64,000 bases of DNA from Rhizobium esperanzae (lineage in GTDB: Bacteria > Pseudomonadota > Alphaproteobacteria > Rhizobiales > Rhizobiaceae). A program made the position numbers and the translations under genes. The stretch spans positions 124,001 through 188,000 of the forward strand of contig NZ_MXPU01000010.1 in NCBI RefSeq assembly GCF_002204185.1, written 5' to 3'. Numbering within the stretch: the first letter of the stretch is position 1; each line of letters opens with the position of its first letter. Under the pieces are notes generated by a model, which saw only the letters and a list, made by a program, of their open reading frames with translations, ran no database searches and had not been told where the DNA came from. Of this stretch, positions 46,590-55,740 are shown piece after piece.

Positions 46590-48185
46590 ATGAAAAAGAT
46601 CTCTGTCATGCTGGCAGCGACGGCCCTGATTTCGGTCATGGCGACGTCGGCCTGGTCCAAGACCCTTGTTTATTGCTCCGAGGGTTCGCCGGAAGGCTTC
46701 GACCCGAGCCTCTATACGGCAGGCACGACCTTCGACGCGTCCTCGCGCACCGTCTACAGCCGCCTCGTCGAATTCAAGCATGGCGGCACCGAGATCGAAC
46801 CCGGTTTGGCCGACAGCTGGAGCGTTTCGGACGACGGCAAGGAATACACTTTCAAACTTCATCCCGGCGTCAAGTTCCATACCACCGACTTCTTCACGCC
46901 GACGCGCGATTTCAACGCCGACGACGTCGTCTTCTCCTTCGAGCGCCAGCTGAAGTCCGACAATCCGTGGAACAAGTATGTCGAGGGCGGTTCTTACGAA
47001 TACGCCGCCGGCATGGGCTTCCCGGAACTGATCAAGTCGGTCGAGAAGGTCGATGACCTTACGGTGAAGTTCACGCTCAACCATCCCGAAGCGCCGTTCC
47101 TGGCCGACCTCGCCATGGACTTTGCTTCCATAATGTCGAAGGAATATGCCGACAAGCTTGCCGCGGACGGCAAGATGGCGCAGCTGAACCAGCAGCCGCT
47201 CGGCACCGGCCCCTACACCTTCGTCGCTTACCAGCCGGATGCCGTCATTCGTTACAAGGCGAACGAAACCTACTTCAAGGGCAAGGAAAAGATCGACGAT
47301 CTGGTGTTCGCCATCACCTCCGACGCTGCGGTGCGTGCGCAGAAGCTGAAGGCCGGTGAGTGCCACCTGATCCCCTATCCGAACGCAGCCGATGTTCCGG
47401 AGCTGAAGAAGGATAAGAACCTGACGGTTCTCGAGCAGCCTGGCCTCAACGTCAGCTATCTCGCCTACAACACGCAGATGGCGCCGTTCGACGAGCCCGA
47501 AGTCCGCCGTGCGCTCAACATGGCGATCAACAAGCAGGCGATCGTCGACGCCGTCTTCCAGGGTGCGGCGACCGTTGCCAAGAACCCGATCCCGCCGACG
47601 ATGTGGTCCTATAACGACGCCGTTCAGGACGAGAAATACGATCCGGATGCTGCCAAGAAGGCGCTCGCCGATGCCGGCGTCAAGGACCTCAGTATGAAGG
47701 TCTGGGCGATGCCTGTGTCGCGTCCCTACATGCTGAACGCACGCCGTGCCGCCGAACTGATCCAGGCGGATTTTGCCAAGATCGGCGTCAAGGTCGAGAT
47801 CGTCACGCATGAATGGGCCGAATATCTGAAGCTTTCCTCCGACGTGAAGCGCGACGGCGCCGTCATCCTCGGCTGGACCGGCGACAACGGCGATCCCGAC
47901 AACTTCATGGATACGCTGCTCGGCTGCGATGCCGTCGGCGGCAACAACCGCGCCCAGTGGTGCAACAAGGAATATGACGACCTGATGACCAAGGCCAAGC
48001 TGACCGCAGATGTCGGCGAGCGTACCAAGGCCTACGAGCAGGCGCAGCTGATCTTCAAGAAGGAAGCCCCCTGGGCGACTCTCGACCACTCGCTCGTCTT
48101 CGTTCCGATGAGCAAGAAGGTCTCGGGCTTCAAGATGGACCCGCTCGGCATTCACCGTTTCGACGGCGTCGACGTATCCGAATAA
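46590..48185 (+). CDS. dppA: Dipeptide ABC transporter, periplasmic binding protein
   Basis: A 531-residue secreted binding protein of the SBP_bac_5 family. Signal peptide MKKISVMLAATALISVMATSAWS is cleaved before KTLVYCSEGSPEGFDPSLYTAG, the characteristic DppA mature start. The ATG at 46590 is chosen because the signal peptide begins there. Conserved blocks ADSWSVSDDGKEYTFKLHPGVKFHTT and AEYLKLSSDVKRDGAVILGWTGDNGDPDNF support dipeptide (and possibly haem or delta-aminolaevulinate) binding. First gene of dppABCDF. Confidence 0.93.
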   Translation: MKKISVMLAATALISVMATSAWSKTLVYCSEGSPEGFDPSLYTAGTTFDASSRTVYSRLVEFKHGGTEIEPGLADSWSVSDDGKEYTFKLHPGVKFHTTDFFTPTRDFNADDVVFSFERQLKSDNPWNKYVEGGSYEYAAGMGFPELIKSVEKVDDLTVKFTLNHPEAPFLADLAMDFASIMSKEYADKLAADGKMAQLNQQPLGTGPYTFVAYQPDAVIRYKANETYFKGKEKIDDLVFAITSDAAVRAQKLKAGECHLIPYPNAADVPELKKDKNLTVLEQPGLNVSYLAYNTQMAPFDEPEVRRALNMAINKQAIVDAVFQGAATVAKNPIPPTMWSYNDAVQDEKYDPDAAKKALADAGVKDLSMKVWAMPVSRPYMLNARRAAELIQADFAKIGVKVEIVTHEWAEYLKLSSDVKRDGAVILGWTGDNGDPDNFMDTLLGCDAVGGNNRAQWCNKEYDDLMTKAKLTADVGERTKAYEQAQLIFKKEAPWATLDHSLVFVPMSKKVSGFKMDPLGIHRFDGVDVSE

Positions 48186-48224
48186 CAAGAATAATGTAAA
48201 AATGCCCGGCAGAGCTGGGCACAG

Positions 48225-48253
48225 CCGGCGGTCAGGACCCTCCTGACCGCCGG
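48225..48253 (+). other. 13-bp perfect hairpin between dppA and dppB
   Basis: CCGGCGGTCAGGA (48225-48237) and TCCTGACCGCCGG (48241-48253) pair around CCC. A weaker TGCCC/GGGCA stem precedes it (48203-48221). There is no T-run after it, so it more likely protects the dppA 3' end or slows the polymerase than ends the transcript. That would give more DppA than permease. Confidence 0.75.
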
Positions 48254-48272
48254 AAACTATTGGACATCTGCC

Positions 48273-49277
48273 ATGTTGCGCTTTTTCATCGGCCGCCTTG
48301 CGGTGCTGATCCCGACATTCCTCGGCGTTTCCCTGATTGCCTTCTCTTTCATCCGCCTGCTGCCCGGAGATCCCGTGATGCTGCTCTCGGGTGAACGCGT
48401 CATGGCGCCGGAGCGGCACGCCCAGATCATGCACGATCTCGGTTTCGACCGGCCCATGTATATGCAGTATTTCGATTATCTCGGAAAAGTGCTGCAGGGC
48501 GATCTCGGCACCTCGATCGTCACCAAGCGGCCGGTCCTCGGCGAATTCCTGACATTGTTTCCGGCAACGCTGGAACTGTCCTTCTGCGCCATCATCCTCG
48601 CCGTCTGTCTTGGCGTGCCCGCCGGCGTCTTTGCGGCCGTCAAGCGAGGCACGTGGTTCGATCAGAGCGTGATGGGTGTCGCCCTCGTCGGTTACTCCAT
48701 GCCGATTTTCTGGTGGGGTCTGCTGCTCATCATCTTCTTCTCCGGCTATCTCGGCTGGACGCCGGTTTCCGGCCGTATCTCGCTGATGTATTTCTTCAAG
48801 CCGGTGACCGGATTCATGCTGATCGACAGCCTGCTGTCAGGTCAGAAGGGGGCCTTTTCCTCGGCCGTCAGCTATCTCATTCTGCCGACCATCGTGCTGG
48901 CGACCATCCCGCTCGCCGTGATCGCCCGCCAGACGCGCTCGGCCATGCTTGAGGTTCTCGGCGAGGACTATGTCCGCACCGCACGCTCGAAAGGTTTGAA
49001 GCCGCTGCGCGTCGTCGGCGTGCATGCGCTGCGCAATGCAATGATCCCCGTCATCACCACGATCGGCCTACAGATCGGTGTCCTTCTTGCCGGCGCCATC
49101 CTCACCGAGACGATCTTCTCCTGGCCGGGCATCGGCAAATGGATGGTCGATTCGGTGTTCAAGCGCGATTACGCGGTGGTGCAGGGCGGCCTTCTCCTGA
49201 TCGCCGGCGTCATCATGCTGGTCAATCTGATTGTTGACGTCCTCTACGGCTTCATCAATCCGCGCATTCGTCACTAG
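48273..49277 (+). CDS. dppB: Dipeptide ABC transporter permease
   Basis: A 334-residue inner-membrane protein with six predicted helices, starting MLRFFIGRLAVLIPTFLGVSLIAFSFIRLLPGDPV, the standard DppB opening. The EAA loop (VRTARSKGLKPLRVVGVHALRNAMIPVIT) lies at about 232-260. The end GFINPRIRH is typical. dppC starts 9 nt downstream. Confidence 0.94.
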   Translation: MLRFFIGRLAVLIPTFLGVSLIAFSFIRLLPGDPVMLLSGERVMAPERHAQIMHDLGFDRPMYMQYFDYLGKVLQGDLGTSIVTKRPVLGEFLTLFPATLELSFCAIILAVCLGVPAGVFAAVKRGTWFDQSVMGVALVGYSMPIFWWGLLLIIFFSGYLGWTPVSGRISLMYFFKPVTGFMLIDSLLSGQKGAFSSAVSYLILPTIVLATIPLAVIARQTRSAMLEVLGEDYVRTARSKGLKPLRVVGVHALRNAMIPVITTIGLQIGVLLAGAILTETIFSWPGIGKWMVDSVFKRDYAVVQGGLLLIAGVIMLVNLIVDVLYGFINPRIRH

Positions 49278-49286
49278 GAGCGGTCC

Positions 49287-50177
49287 ATGAGCACGGTCAC
49301 CGTCAAAACCGGCCAGCCATCCGCTCTTGCGGAATTCTGGCATTATTTCTCCCGTAACAAGGGTGCCGTCATCGGCCTCGTTGTTTTCGTCATCATCCTC
49401 GTCGTTGCGATCTTTGCACCGGTTTTTGCGCCGCATGCGCCGAACGAGCAGAATCGAGAAGTGCTCTTGGCAGTGCCGGCCTGGATGGAAGGAGGCCACG
49501 CCTCCTTTCCGCTCGGAACGGATGCCGTCGGCCGCGATATCCTCTCGCGGCTGATCTACGGCGCGCGGTTCTCGCTCTTCATCGGCGTCGTGGTCGTCAC
49601 GCTTTCAGTCATATGCGGCGTGCTGATCGGCCTCGTCGCCGGTTATTTCCGCGGCCGGATCGATACCGCCATCATGCGCCTGATGGACATCATCCTGGCC
49701 TTCCCGTCGCTGCTGCTCGCGCTCGTGCTGGTGGCGGTCCTGGGTCCCGGCCTTACCAATGCGATGATCGCGATTTCGCTGGTTAACCAGCCGCATTTCG
49801 TGCGGTTGACCCGCGCCTCGGTCATTTCCGAGCGTGAGAAGGAATATGTGATCGCCTCGCGCGTCGCCGGCGCGGGAACGCTGCGCTTGATGTTCAAGAC
49901 GATCCTGCCGAACTGTCTCGGGCCGCTGATCGTGCAGGCGACGCTCGCCTTTTCGGCGGCGATCCTCGATGCCGCCGCCCTCGGCTTTCTCGGTATGGGC
50001 GCCCAGCCGCCGACACCCGAATGGGGCACCATGCTTGCCGAATCCCGCGAATTTATCTCGCGCGCTTGGTGGGTCGTAACGTTCCCGGGTCTTGCCATCC
50101 TCGTCACCGTTCTCGCCATCAACCTGATGGGCGATGGCCTGCGCGATGCGCTTGACCCCAAACTGAAGAGGTCGTGA
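49287..50177 (+). CDS. dppC: Dipeptide ABC transporter permease
   Basis: A 296-residue permease with the usual N-terminal cytoplasmic stretch (ALAEFWHYFSRNKGAVIGLVVF), an LGTDAVGRDILSRLIYGARFSLFIG block and the EAA loop EKEYVIASRVAGAGTLRLMFKTILPNCLGPLIV. It ends LMGDGLRDALDPKLKRS, typical of DppC. Its stop overlaps the dppD start by one base (TGATG). Confidence 0.94.
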   Translation: MSTVTVKTGQPSALAEFWHYFSRNKGAVIGLVVFVIILVVAIFAPVFAPHAPNEQNREVLLAVPAWMEGGHASFPLGTDAVGRDILSRLIYGARFSLFIGVVVVTLSVICGVLIGLVAGYFRGRIDTAIMRLMDIILAFPSLLLALVLVAVLGPGLTNAMIAISLVNQPHFVRLTRASVISEREKEYVIASRVAGAGTLRLMFKTILPNCLGPLIVQATLAFSAAILDAAALGFLGMGAQPPTPEWGTMLAESREFISRAWWVVTFPGLAILVTVLAINLMGDGLRDALDPKLKRS

Positions 50178-51193
50178 TGCCGCTCCTCGAAATCGAAAAT
50201 CTGACTGTCGAGTTCCAGACGTCATCCGGTCTTTTCCGCGCCGTCGACGGCGTGTCGCTGTCCTGCGACAAGGGCGAGATCCTGTCGGTCGTCGGTGAAT
50301 CCGGTTCGGGCAAATCCGTTGCCATGCTGGCCCTGATGGGCCTTCTGCCCTGGACCGCCAGGATCACCGCCGACCGCATGCAGTTCGACGGCCAGGATCT
50401 GCGCGGCATCTCCGCCCGCCGGCGCCGCCGGATCGTCGGCAAGGAGATGGCGATGATATTCCAGGAGCCGATGTCGAGCCTGAACCCGTGCTTCACGGTC
50501 GGCTTCCAGCTCGGCGAGACGCTACGCGTCCACATGGGCCTCAACCGGAAAGAGCGCCGCGAGCGGTCGATCGAGCTCCTGAGCCTCGTCGGCATTCCGG
50601 CGCCGGAGGACCGCCTGTCGAACTTCCCGCACCAGATGTCGGGCGGCATGAGCCAGCGCGTCATGATCGCCATGGCGCTCGCCTGCAATCCGAAGCTCCT
50701 CATCGCCGACGAGCCGACGACCGCGCTCGACGTGACGATCCAGGCGCAGATCCTCGATCTGCTCGTGCGCTTGCAGAAGGAGCAGGGCATGGCGCTGGTG
50801 CTGATCACTCATGACATGGGCGTCGTCGCCGAAACCGCCGAACGCGTGCAGGTACAATATGCCGGCCAGAAGGTCGAGGAGCAGCCGGTGAAGGCACTGT
50901 TCCGTGACCCGCATCATCCCTATACGGCAGCCCTGCTCGCCGCCCTGCCGGAGCGCGCTCAGGTCGGCCATCGTCTGCCTTCAATCGCCGGCGTCGTTCC
51001 CGGCCAGCACGGCCGCCCGACGGGCTGTCTCTTCGCCCCGCGCTGCGGCTATGCAACGGTCGAATGCGAGCGCGGTGTGGTGCGCCAGGGACCCGAACTC
51101 GGGCTGGCGTTGTGCAACTATCCTTTGAAGGACGGCAAACCGCTCGGGCACCGCGGCGTCATGGCCAATGAAACTGCAGGAGACCTGGTATGA
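50177..51193 (+). CDS. dppD: Dipeptide ABC transporter ATP-binding protein
   Basis: A 338-residue ATPase. Walker A GESGSGKS is near residue 38-45, signature MSGGMSQRVMIAMALACNPKLLIADEPTTALDVTIQAQILDLL at about 155-196. The C-terminal oligopeptide/dipeptide extension has the Cys-containing GCLFAPRCGYATVEC block, often holding an Fe-S cluster in this family. The ATG at 50177 is preferred to the GTG one codon upstream. It overlaps dppF by 4 nt (ATGA). Confidence 0.94.
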   Translation: MPLLEIENLTVEFQTSSGLFRAVDGVSLSCDKGEILSVVGESGSGKSVAMLALMGLLPWTARITADRMQFDGQDLRGISARRRRRIVGKEMAMIFQEPMSSLNPCFTVGFQLGETLRVHMGLNRKERRERSIELLSLVGIPAPEDRLSNFPHQMSGGMSQRVMIAMALACNPKLLIADEPTTALDVTIQAQILDLLVRLQKEQGMALVLITHDMGVVAETAERVQVQYAGQKVEEQPVKALFRDPHHPYTAALLAALPERAQVGHRLPSIAGVVPGQHGRPTGCLFAPRCGYATVECERGVVRQGPELGLALCNYPLKDGKPLGHRGVMANETAGDLV

Positions 51194-52143
51194 CAGGCGC
51201 TGTTCTCGAGGGCAGAGATCTCGCCCGTTTCTACACCGTCAACCGTGGTCTCTTCAAAGCCGACGCCACGGTCAAGGCGCTGAACGGCGTCAGCTTCAGC
51301 CTCCATTCCGGCAAGACGCTCGCCGTCGTCGGCGAATCCGGCTGCGGCAAGTCGACGCTCGCCCGTCTGGTCACGATGATCGAGGATCCGACGGCCGGCG
51401 AATTGCTGATCGACGGCAAGCCGGCGCGGGTCGGCGACCGCAGCCTGCGCAGCCAGGTGCAGATCGTTTTCCAGAATCCCTATGGCTCGCTCAACCCGCG
51501 CCAGAAGGTCGGTGCAATTCTGGACGAGCCGCTGAAGATCAATACCGATCTCGATGCCAGCGCCCGCCGCCGCAAGGTGGAGGAGATGATGGCCCGCGTC
51601 GGCCTGCGCCCGGAACATCACGGCCGCTATCCTCATATGTTCTCCGGCGGCCAACGCCAGCGCATCGCCATTGCCCGCGCGCTGATGCTGCGGCCGAAGG
51701 TGCTGGTGCTCGACGAACCGGTTTCGGCCCTTGACCTGTCGATCCAGGCGCAGGTGCTGAACTTGCTTATGGACCTGCAGAAGGAGATGGGTCTTGCCTA
51801 TCTCTTCATCTCGCACGGCCTTTCCGTTGTCCACCACATTGCCGACGAGGTGATGGTGATGTATCTCGGCCGCCCGATCGAAACCGGTCCTGCCGCCGAA
51901 GTCTTCGCCCGACCGCGCCATCCCTATACGGCCGCCTTGCTGTCGGCGACCCCGATCGCCGATCCCGAGCGCGAGAAGAACCGCATCCGCCTGCAGGGTG
52001 AACTGCCGTCGCCGCTGAAGCCGCCGTCCGGCTGCCACTTCAATCCGCGCTGCTGGAAGGCGCAGGACTATTGTCGTCAGGTTTCTCCCGAATTAAGTGG
52101 AGAAGGCGCACAACAATACGCCTGTCATTTCCCGCTCGACTGA
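51190..52143 (+). CDS. dppF: Dipeptide ABC transporter ATP-binding protein
   Basis: A 317-residue ATPase paired with DppD. Walker A GESGCGKST is at about 47-55. The signature FSGGQRQRIAIARALMLRPKVLVLDEPVSALDLSIQAQVLNLL spans about 153-196. The tail has GCHFNPRCWKAQDYC, the dipeptide-family Cys motif. It ends the transporter operon; gntK follows 25 nt later on the same strand and may be read with it. Confidence 0.94.
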   Translation: MTGAVLEGRDLARFYTVNRGLFKADATVKALNGVSFSLHSGKTLAVVGESGCGKSTLARLVTMIEDPTAGELLIDGKPARVGDRSLRSQVQIVFQNPYGSLNPRQKVGAILDEPLKINTDLDASARRRKVEEMMARVGLRPEHHGRYPHMFSGGQRQRIAIARALMLRPKVLVLDEPVSALDLSIQAQVLNLLMDLQKEMGLAYLFISHGLSVVHHIADEVMVMYLGRPIETGPAAEVFARPRHPYTAALLSATPIADPEREKNRIRLQGELPSPLKPPSGCHFNPRCWKAQDYCRQVSPELSGEGAQQYACHFPLD

Positions 52144-52168
52144 GCGGGAAGCCGCCGTGAGAGGAAAC

Positions 52169-52708
52169 ATGCAGGACGATCGGATCAACAGACCTCATGC
52201 GATCATTGTCATGGGGGTCAGCGGTTGTGGCAAATCCTCGGTCGGCGAGAAACTTGCTGAGGCCTTGCATCTGGCCTTCGTCGAAGGTGATGCGCTTCAT
52301 CCGGCCGCCAATGTCGAGAAGATGTCGAAGGGCATTCCGCTGACCGACGAGGATCGGATGCCCTGGCTTGACCTGATCGGCAAACGGATGCAGGCCTCGC
52401 TGGAAAGAGGCGAGGGTATCATCGTCTCCTGTTCGGCGCTGAAACGTACCTATCGCGACAGGCTGAGGGCTGCTGCCGGCGGCAATCTGTTCTTCGTCTA
52501 TCTCGAAGGATCCAAGGCGCTGCTGACGAAGCGCATGGGCGAGCGCAAGGGGCATTTCATGCCCATCTCGCTGCTCGAAAGTCAGCTGGCGACACTCGAG
52601 GTGCCGACAGGCGAACCCGGTGTCGTCACCGTCGATATCGACGATACGATCGACGGCATTGCGGCAACGGCCCTCAGCGGGCTCTCCACCCTCGGTGTCA
52701 TGGCTTGA
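52169..52708 (+). CDS. gntK: Gluconokinase
   Basis: A 179-residue P-loop kinase that phosphorylates gluconate to 6-phosphogluconate, which then enters the Entner-Doudoroff pathway (edd is in this window). P-loop GVSGCGKSS is at 16-24; FVEGDALHPAANVEKMSKGIPLTDEDRMPWL is the GntK family block. The start at MQDDRINRP (52169) has the ribosome site AGAGGA; the longer frame would begin inside dppF. Its last 11 nt overlap the end of the convergent dadA-like gene. Confidence 0.92.
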   Translation: MQDDRINRPHAIIVMGVSGCGKSSVGEKLAEALHLAFVEGDALHPAANVEKMSKGIPLTDEDRMPWLDLIGKRMQASLERGEGIIVSCSALKRTYRDRLRAAAGGNLFFVYLEGSKALLTKRMGERKGHFMPISLLESQLATLEVPTGEPGVVTVDIDDTIDGIAATALSGLSTLGVMA

Positions 52709-53945
52709 AGCGCTGCGGCGAGTAAGCCGAGATATCGATGAACGGCGTTTCGCCGCTGATGAGTTCCGCAAGCACGCGGCCGGTCACCGGCCCGAGCGTC
52801 AGTCCGTGATGGGCGTGGCCGAAGGCGAACCACAGGCCCTGATGGCGCGGCGCCTTGCCGATGATAGGCATCATGTCCGGCGTGCAGGGGCGCGCGCCCA
52901 TCCATGGTTCGGGATCGAGCCTGCCTCCGAGAGGGAAGATCGTACGCGCCACGGCTTCGGCCCGGTCGAGCTGCACCGGCGTCTTCGGCGCGTCGAGCGT
53001 TGCGAACTCCGCCCCCGTCGTCAGGCGGATGCCGCGGCTCATCGGCGCCAGCAAATAGCCACGCTCGGCATCGAGGATCCAATTGTTGAGCACGGCATTG
53101 CCCTTGGCGGCATAATGCATGTGATAGCCGCGCTTGACGCCGAGCGGAAAGGAATAACCGAGCCGGCGCGTCGAGACGGCTGCCCAAGGGCCGAGCGCGA
53201 GGACCGCATCCTCGGCTTCGAGCGCGCCCTCGCTGGTCATGATCTTCCAGCCGGCGCCGAACTGGCCGAGCGAGGCGGCGTCGCCGGTGACGAAGCGGCC
53301 ACCGAGGCTTTCGAAATAGCGGCGATAGGCCGATGTCAGCGCATGCGGATCGAGCACCGACCAGGGATCGCGCCAGCGGATGCCGCCGGCGAAACGGACG
53401 ATCATATCGGGTTCCATGCGGGCGATATCGGCCGACGTCAGGCTGTCATAGGTCACGCCGAATTCATTCTGCCAAAGGGCGGCCTCCGCAAGGGCCTCGT
53501 CGCGTTTGGCCTCCGTCCGGAAGATCTTCATCCAGCCGTCCTTGCGGATCAGCGCCTGCGCCTGGGAGGCCTCGATCAGGTCCTTGTGCTCGGCAATCGA
53601 ATTTTCGATCAGCGGCGCATAGGCACGGGTGATTGCCGCGTGTCGCCGCGCATTCGAATTCCACCAGTAACGGGCGAGAAAGGCGAGCTGGCTCGGCAGC
53701 GTTCTGAGATGATAATGCGCATCGATGCGGTTGTTGAGCGCATAACGCATGAGCAGCCCGAGCTGCTGGGGAAAGCCGTAAGGTGCCACCCCTTCGCGCT
53801 GGATCAGGCCGGCATTGCCGAAGGAGGTTTCGTTGCCCGGATCCTTGCGGTCGATCAGCATCACCTGCCGGCCGCGTCGCTGCAGATGGATGGCGGTGGA
53901 CACCCCGACGATGCCGGCGCCGAGCACGATTGCGTTTTTCGTCAT
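52698..53945 (-). CDS. dadA: FAD-dependent D-amino-acid dehydrogenase
   Basis: A 415-residue flavoenzyme of the DAO superfamily that oxidises D-amino acids to keto acids, probably at the inner membrane. N-terminal AIVLGAGIVGVSTAIHLQRRGRQVMLID (about 4-31) is the FAD motif. The SFGNAGLI and WMGARPCTPDMMPIIGKAPRHQGLWFAFGHAHHGLTLGPVTGRV blocks are DadA-like. The start MTKNAIVL at 53945 is chosen because the FAD strand follows at once. The partner racemase gene is absent, so the exact substrate is inferred. A close alternative is an opine or hydroxyproline-type oxidase. Confidence 0.8.
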   Translation of the reverse strand: MTKNAIVLGAGIVGVSTAIHLQRRGRQVMLIDRKDPGNETSFGNAGLIQREGVAPYGFPQQLGLLMRYALNNRIDAHYHLRTLPSQLAFLARYWWNSNARRHAAITRAYAPLIENSIAEHKDLIEASQAQALIRKDGWMKIFRTEAKRDEALAEAALWQNEFGVTYDSLTSADIARMEPDMIVRFAGGIRWRDPWSVLDPHALTSAYRRYFESLGGRFVTGDAASLGQFGAGWKIMTSEGALEAEDAVLALGPWAAVSTRRLGYSFPLGVKRGYHMHYAAKGNAVLNNWILDAERGYLLAPMSRGIRLTTGAEFATLDAPKTPVQLDRAEAVARTIFPLGGRLDPEPWMGARPCTPDMMPIIGKAPRHQGLWFAFGHAHHGLTLGPVTGRVLAELISGETPFIDISAYSPQRFKP

Positions 53946-54018
53946 TCCCCCTGCATTCCGCTCTGTTATCGCAGTGAAAATGCCCCTGCCGATAGTGGCG
54001 TGCAAACGAAAATTCGCA

Positions 54019-54522
54019 TCATTTCAAAATCATTGCGCTTTTTAGTGCGGCATTCTCGGCCTTTACGCGCACATGCAGGATCGCAGCGTTGAAAAGGGAA
54101 AAGACGATCGCATAGACGGGCAGGCCGAAGGTCAGCGGAAGGATGGCGATCTCGCCGACGACGACCACATAGTTCGGATGCCGCAGGAAACGGTAGGGGC
54201 CGGAGCTGACGAGCGGCACACCCGGCAAGATCACGATGCGTGTCGTCCAGCGATCCTTCAGCGTCGCCAGCACCCAGAGGCGCAGCGCCTGCAGCCCCAT
54301 AAATATCGCCAACCAGAAGGGCTCGACCGGCCTGCCGGGCGCCAGCAGCCAGAGGCCAATGATCCAGGCCGCGTGCAGTGCCACCATCATGGGATAGTGC
54401 TCGGGCGCGACCTCTCTGGCACCTCTGGCACGAAGGGCGGCAGTGTTGCGCCGGGCAAGTACGAGCTCGCTCAGCCGCTGCAGCGTCACGAATGTCAGGA
54501 GCGCGATCGACGGCCACATCAT
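54019..54522 (-). CDS. Isoprenylcysteine methyltransferase-like membrane O-methyltransferase
   Basis: A 167-residue integral membrane protein with about five hydrophobic helices and the ICMT family core GPYRFLRHPNYVVVVGEI (about 108-125), which binds S-adenosylmethionine. It starts at 54522 (MMWPSIALL) and overlaps the polyketide synthase stop by 4 nt (ATGA), so it is tightly coupled. A much longer frame in the same register runs inside the synthase and is not real. In Bacillus (BpsB) and Streptomyces (SrsB) the same pairing methylates alkylpyrones or alkylresorcinols (established), which suggests that role here. Confidence 0.85.
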   Translation of the reverse strand: MMWPSIALLTFVTLQRLSELVLARRNTAALRARGAREVAPEHYPMMVALHAAWIIGLWLLAPGRPVEPFWLAIFMGLQALRLWVLATLKDRWTTRIVILPGVPLVSSGPYRFLRHPNYVVVVGEIAILPLTFGLPVYAIVFSLFNAAILHVRVKAENAALKSAMILK

Positions 54523-55571
54523 GCCGCCCTCCGCAGCGTCACGCAGCTGGCCGAAAAACCCGGTCCCATGGCGATCATCGCCGCTCGCTCCGGCAGTCCG
54601 GCGCGGATTACCCGCTCCAGTACGAACAGCACGGTGGGCGAAGACATGTTGCCATATTCGGCAAGCACGCCTCGTTCGTGATCGAGCGTGCCGGGTGTCA
54701 GTGAAAGCGCGCTCTCCATTGCGGCCAGCACCTTCATGCCGCCGGGGTGGCAGATGAAACGGTCGATGTCTGCCAGTTCCAGCCCGTTTCGCGCCAGAAT
54801 GGCCGTCACCGCCGGGGCGAGTTCCCGTTCGGCGAAGGGCGGCAAGGATTGCGCCAGCACGATGCCGAAGCCGCCATCGTCGATCTTCCAGCCCATGATG
54901 TCGAGCGTGTCCGGGAAGAGATGCTCGCCGGTTGATTCCACCTCGGCCAGCCCGCCTTCGCCGGCGCGGAGCACGCAGGCGGCCGCGCCGTCGCCGAACA
55001 GCGCCGTCGCGATGATGTTCGGCCGCGTCAGCTCGTCCAGCCGGAAGGCGAGCGTGCAAAGCTCGATCGAGACGAAAAGCACGACGGCGCCCGGCCGGCT
55101 GCGTGCCAGCCGCGCCGCGACGGCAAAGCCCGAGACGCCGGCGGCGCAGCCGAGCCCGAAGACCGGCACCCGCTCGATATCGGTTCTGAAGCCCATGCGG
55201 CGGGCAAGCTGCGCATCGAGGCTCGGCGTCGTAAAACCGGTGGAAGAGACGGTGACGATACAGTCGACATCACAGGCGCTGAGGTCCGCCCGGCGAAGTG
55301 CCGAGGCGGCCGCCTCGACGAAAAGGGCGCCCGCCACCTCTCCATAGGCCTGCATGCGGTCCTGCCAGCCATGCGTTTCGTCGAACCAGGCAAGCGGCCG
55401 CGCCGCATGGCGCTTGTTGATGCCGGCGCTGTCGAAGACGCGAGCTAAATGATGGAAATCCTCGAAACGGCCGGCAAACAGCCGGGCCGAGGCTTCGGCC
55501 GCCTGGTTTTGGAAGATGACATGTTCGGGCGTGGCGGTGGCGAGGCTGACGAGTCTGACGGTATCGGTCAC
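54519..55571 (-). CDS. Type III polyketide synthase
   Basis: A 350-residue chalcone synthase-like enzyme. The catalytic triad is present: Cys142 in FGLGCAAG, His275 in FICHPGGM and Asn308 in YGNMSSPT. It extends acyl-CoA starters with malonyl-CoA and cyclises them, in bacteria usually to alkylpyrones or alkylresorcinols. The GTG start at 55571 has the ribosome site AAGGAG. A methyltransferase is coupled downstream. The promoter region carries a motif (55604-55632) also present before the divergent TPR-ECF-anti-sigma operon. The product cannot be named from sequence. Confidence 0.9.
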   Translation of the reverse strand: MTDTVRLVSLATATPEHVIFQNQAAEASARLFAGRFEDFHHLARVFDSAGINKRHAARPLAWFDETHGWQDRMQAYGEVAGALFVEAAASALRRADLSACDVDCIVTVSSTGFTTPSLDAQLARRMGFRTDIERVPVFGLGCAAGVSGFAVAARLARSRPGAVVLFVSIELCTLAFRLDELTRPNIIATALFGDGAAACVLRAGEGGLAEVESTGEHLFPDTLDIMGWKIDDGGFGIVLAQSLPPFAERELAPAVTAILARNGLELADIDRFICHPGGMKVLAAMESALSLTPGTLDHERGVLAEYGNMSSPTVLFVLERVIRAGLPERAAMIAMGPGFSASCVTLRRAA

Positions 55572-55603
55572 GGAATTCTCCTTGTCGTTCCCGGCACAAT
55601 GCT

Positions 55604-55632
55604 GAGAACACCCGGTCCCAATGATTTATTCG
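55604..55632 (-). promoter_or_regulatory. Candidate ECF-type promoter of the polyketide synthase operon
   Basis: On the minus strand CGAATAAA (55632-55625), a 12-nt spacer and GGTGTTCTC (55612-55604), ending 32 nt before the GTG start. The identical two-part motif with the same spacer and distance stands before the divergent TPR gene. Layout fits the -35/-10 boxes of an ECF sigma factor (inference). Confidence 0.65.
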
Positions 55633-55679
55633 GCCTCGGGGACTTCACGAAGCAGTGATGGAGAAAATAGAGAGGCAGG

Positions 55680-55708
55680 CGAATAAAGCCCAGGGCAGCG
55701 GTGTTCTC
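55680..55708 (+). promoter_or_regulatory. Candidate ECF-type promoter of the TPR-sigma-anti-sigma operon
   Basis: CGAATAAA (55680-55687), a 12-nt spacer and GGTGTTCTC (55700-55708), ending 32 nt before the ATG of the TPR gene. It is the twin of the motif at 55604-55632. Self-activation is normal for ECF factors, so this would be an autoregulated promoter (inference). Confidence 0.65.
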
Positions 55709-55740
55709 TCCCCGCAACGTCACTCTCGAGGAGTTTTCCC

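Noticed and set aside
54523..55059. Upstream extension of the methyltransferase gene
   Set aside because: It runs inside the polyketide synthase gene; the coupled ATGA start at 54522 gives a normal family length.
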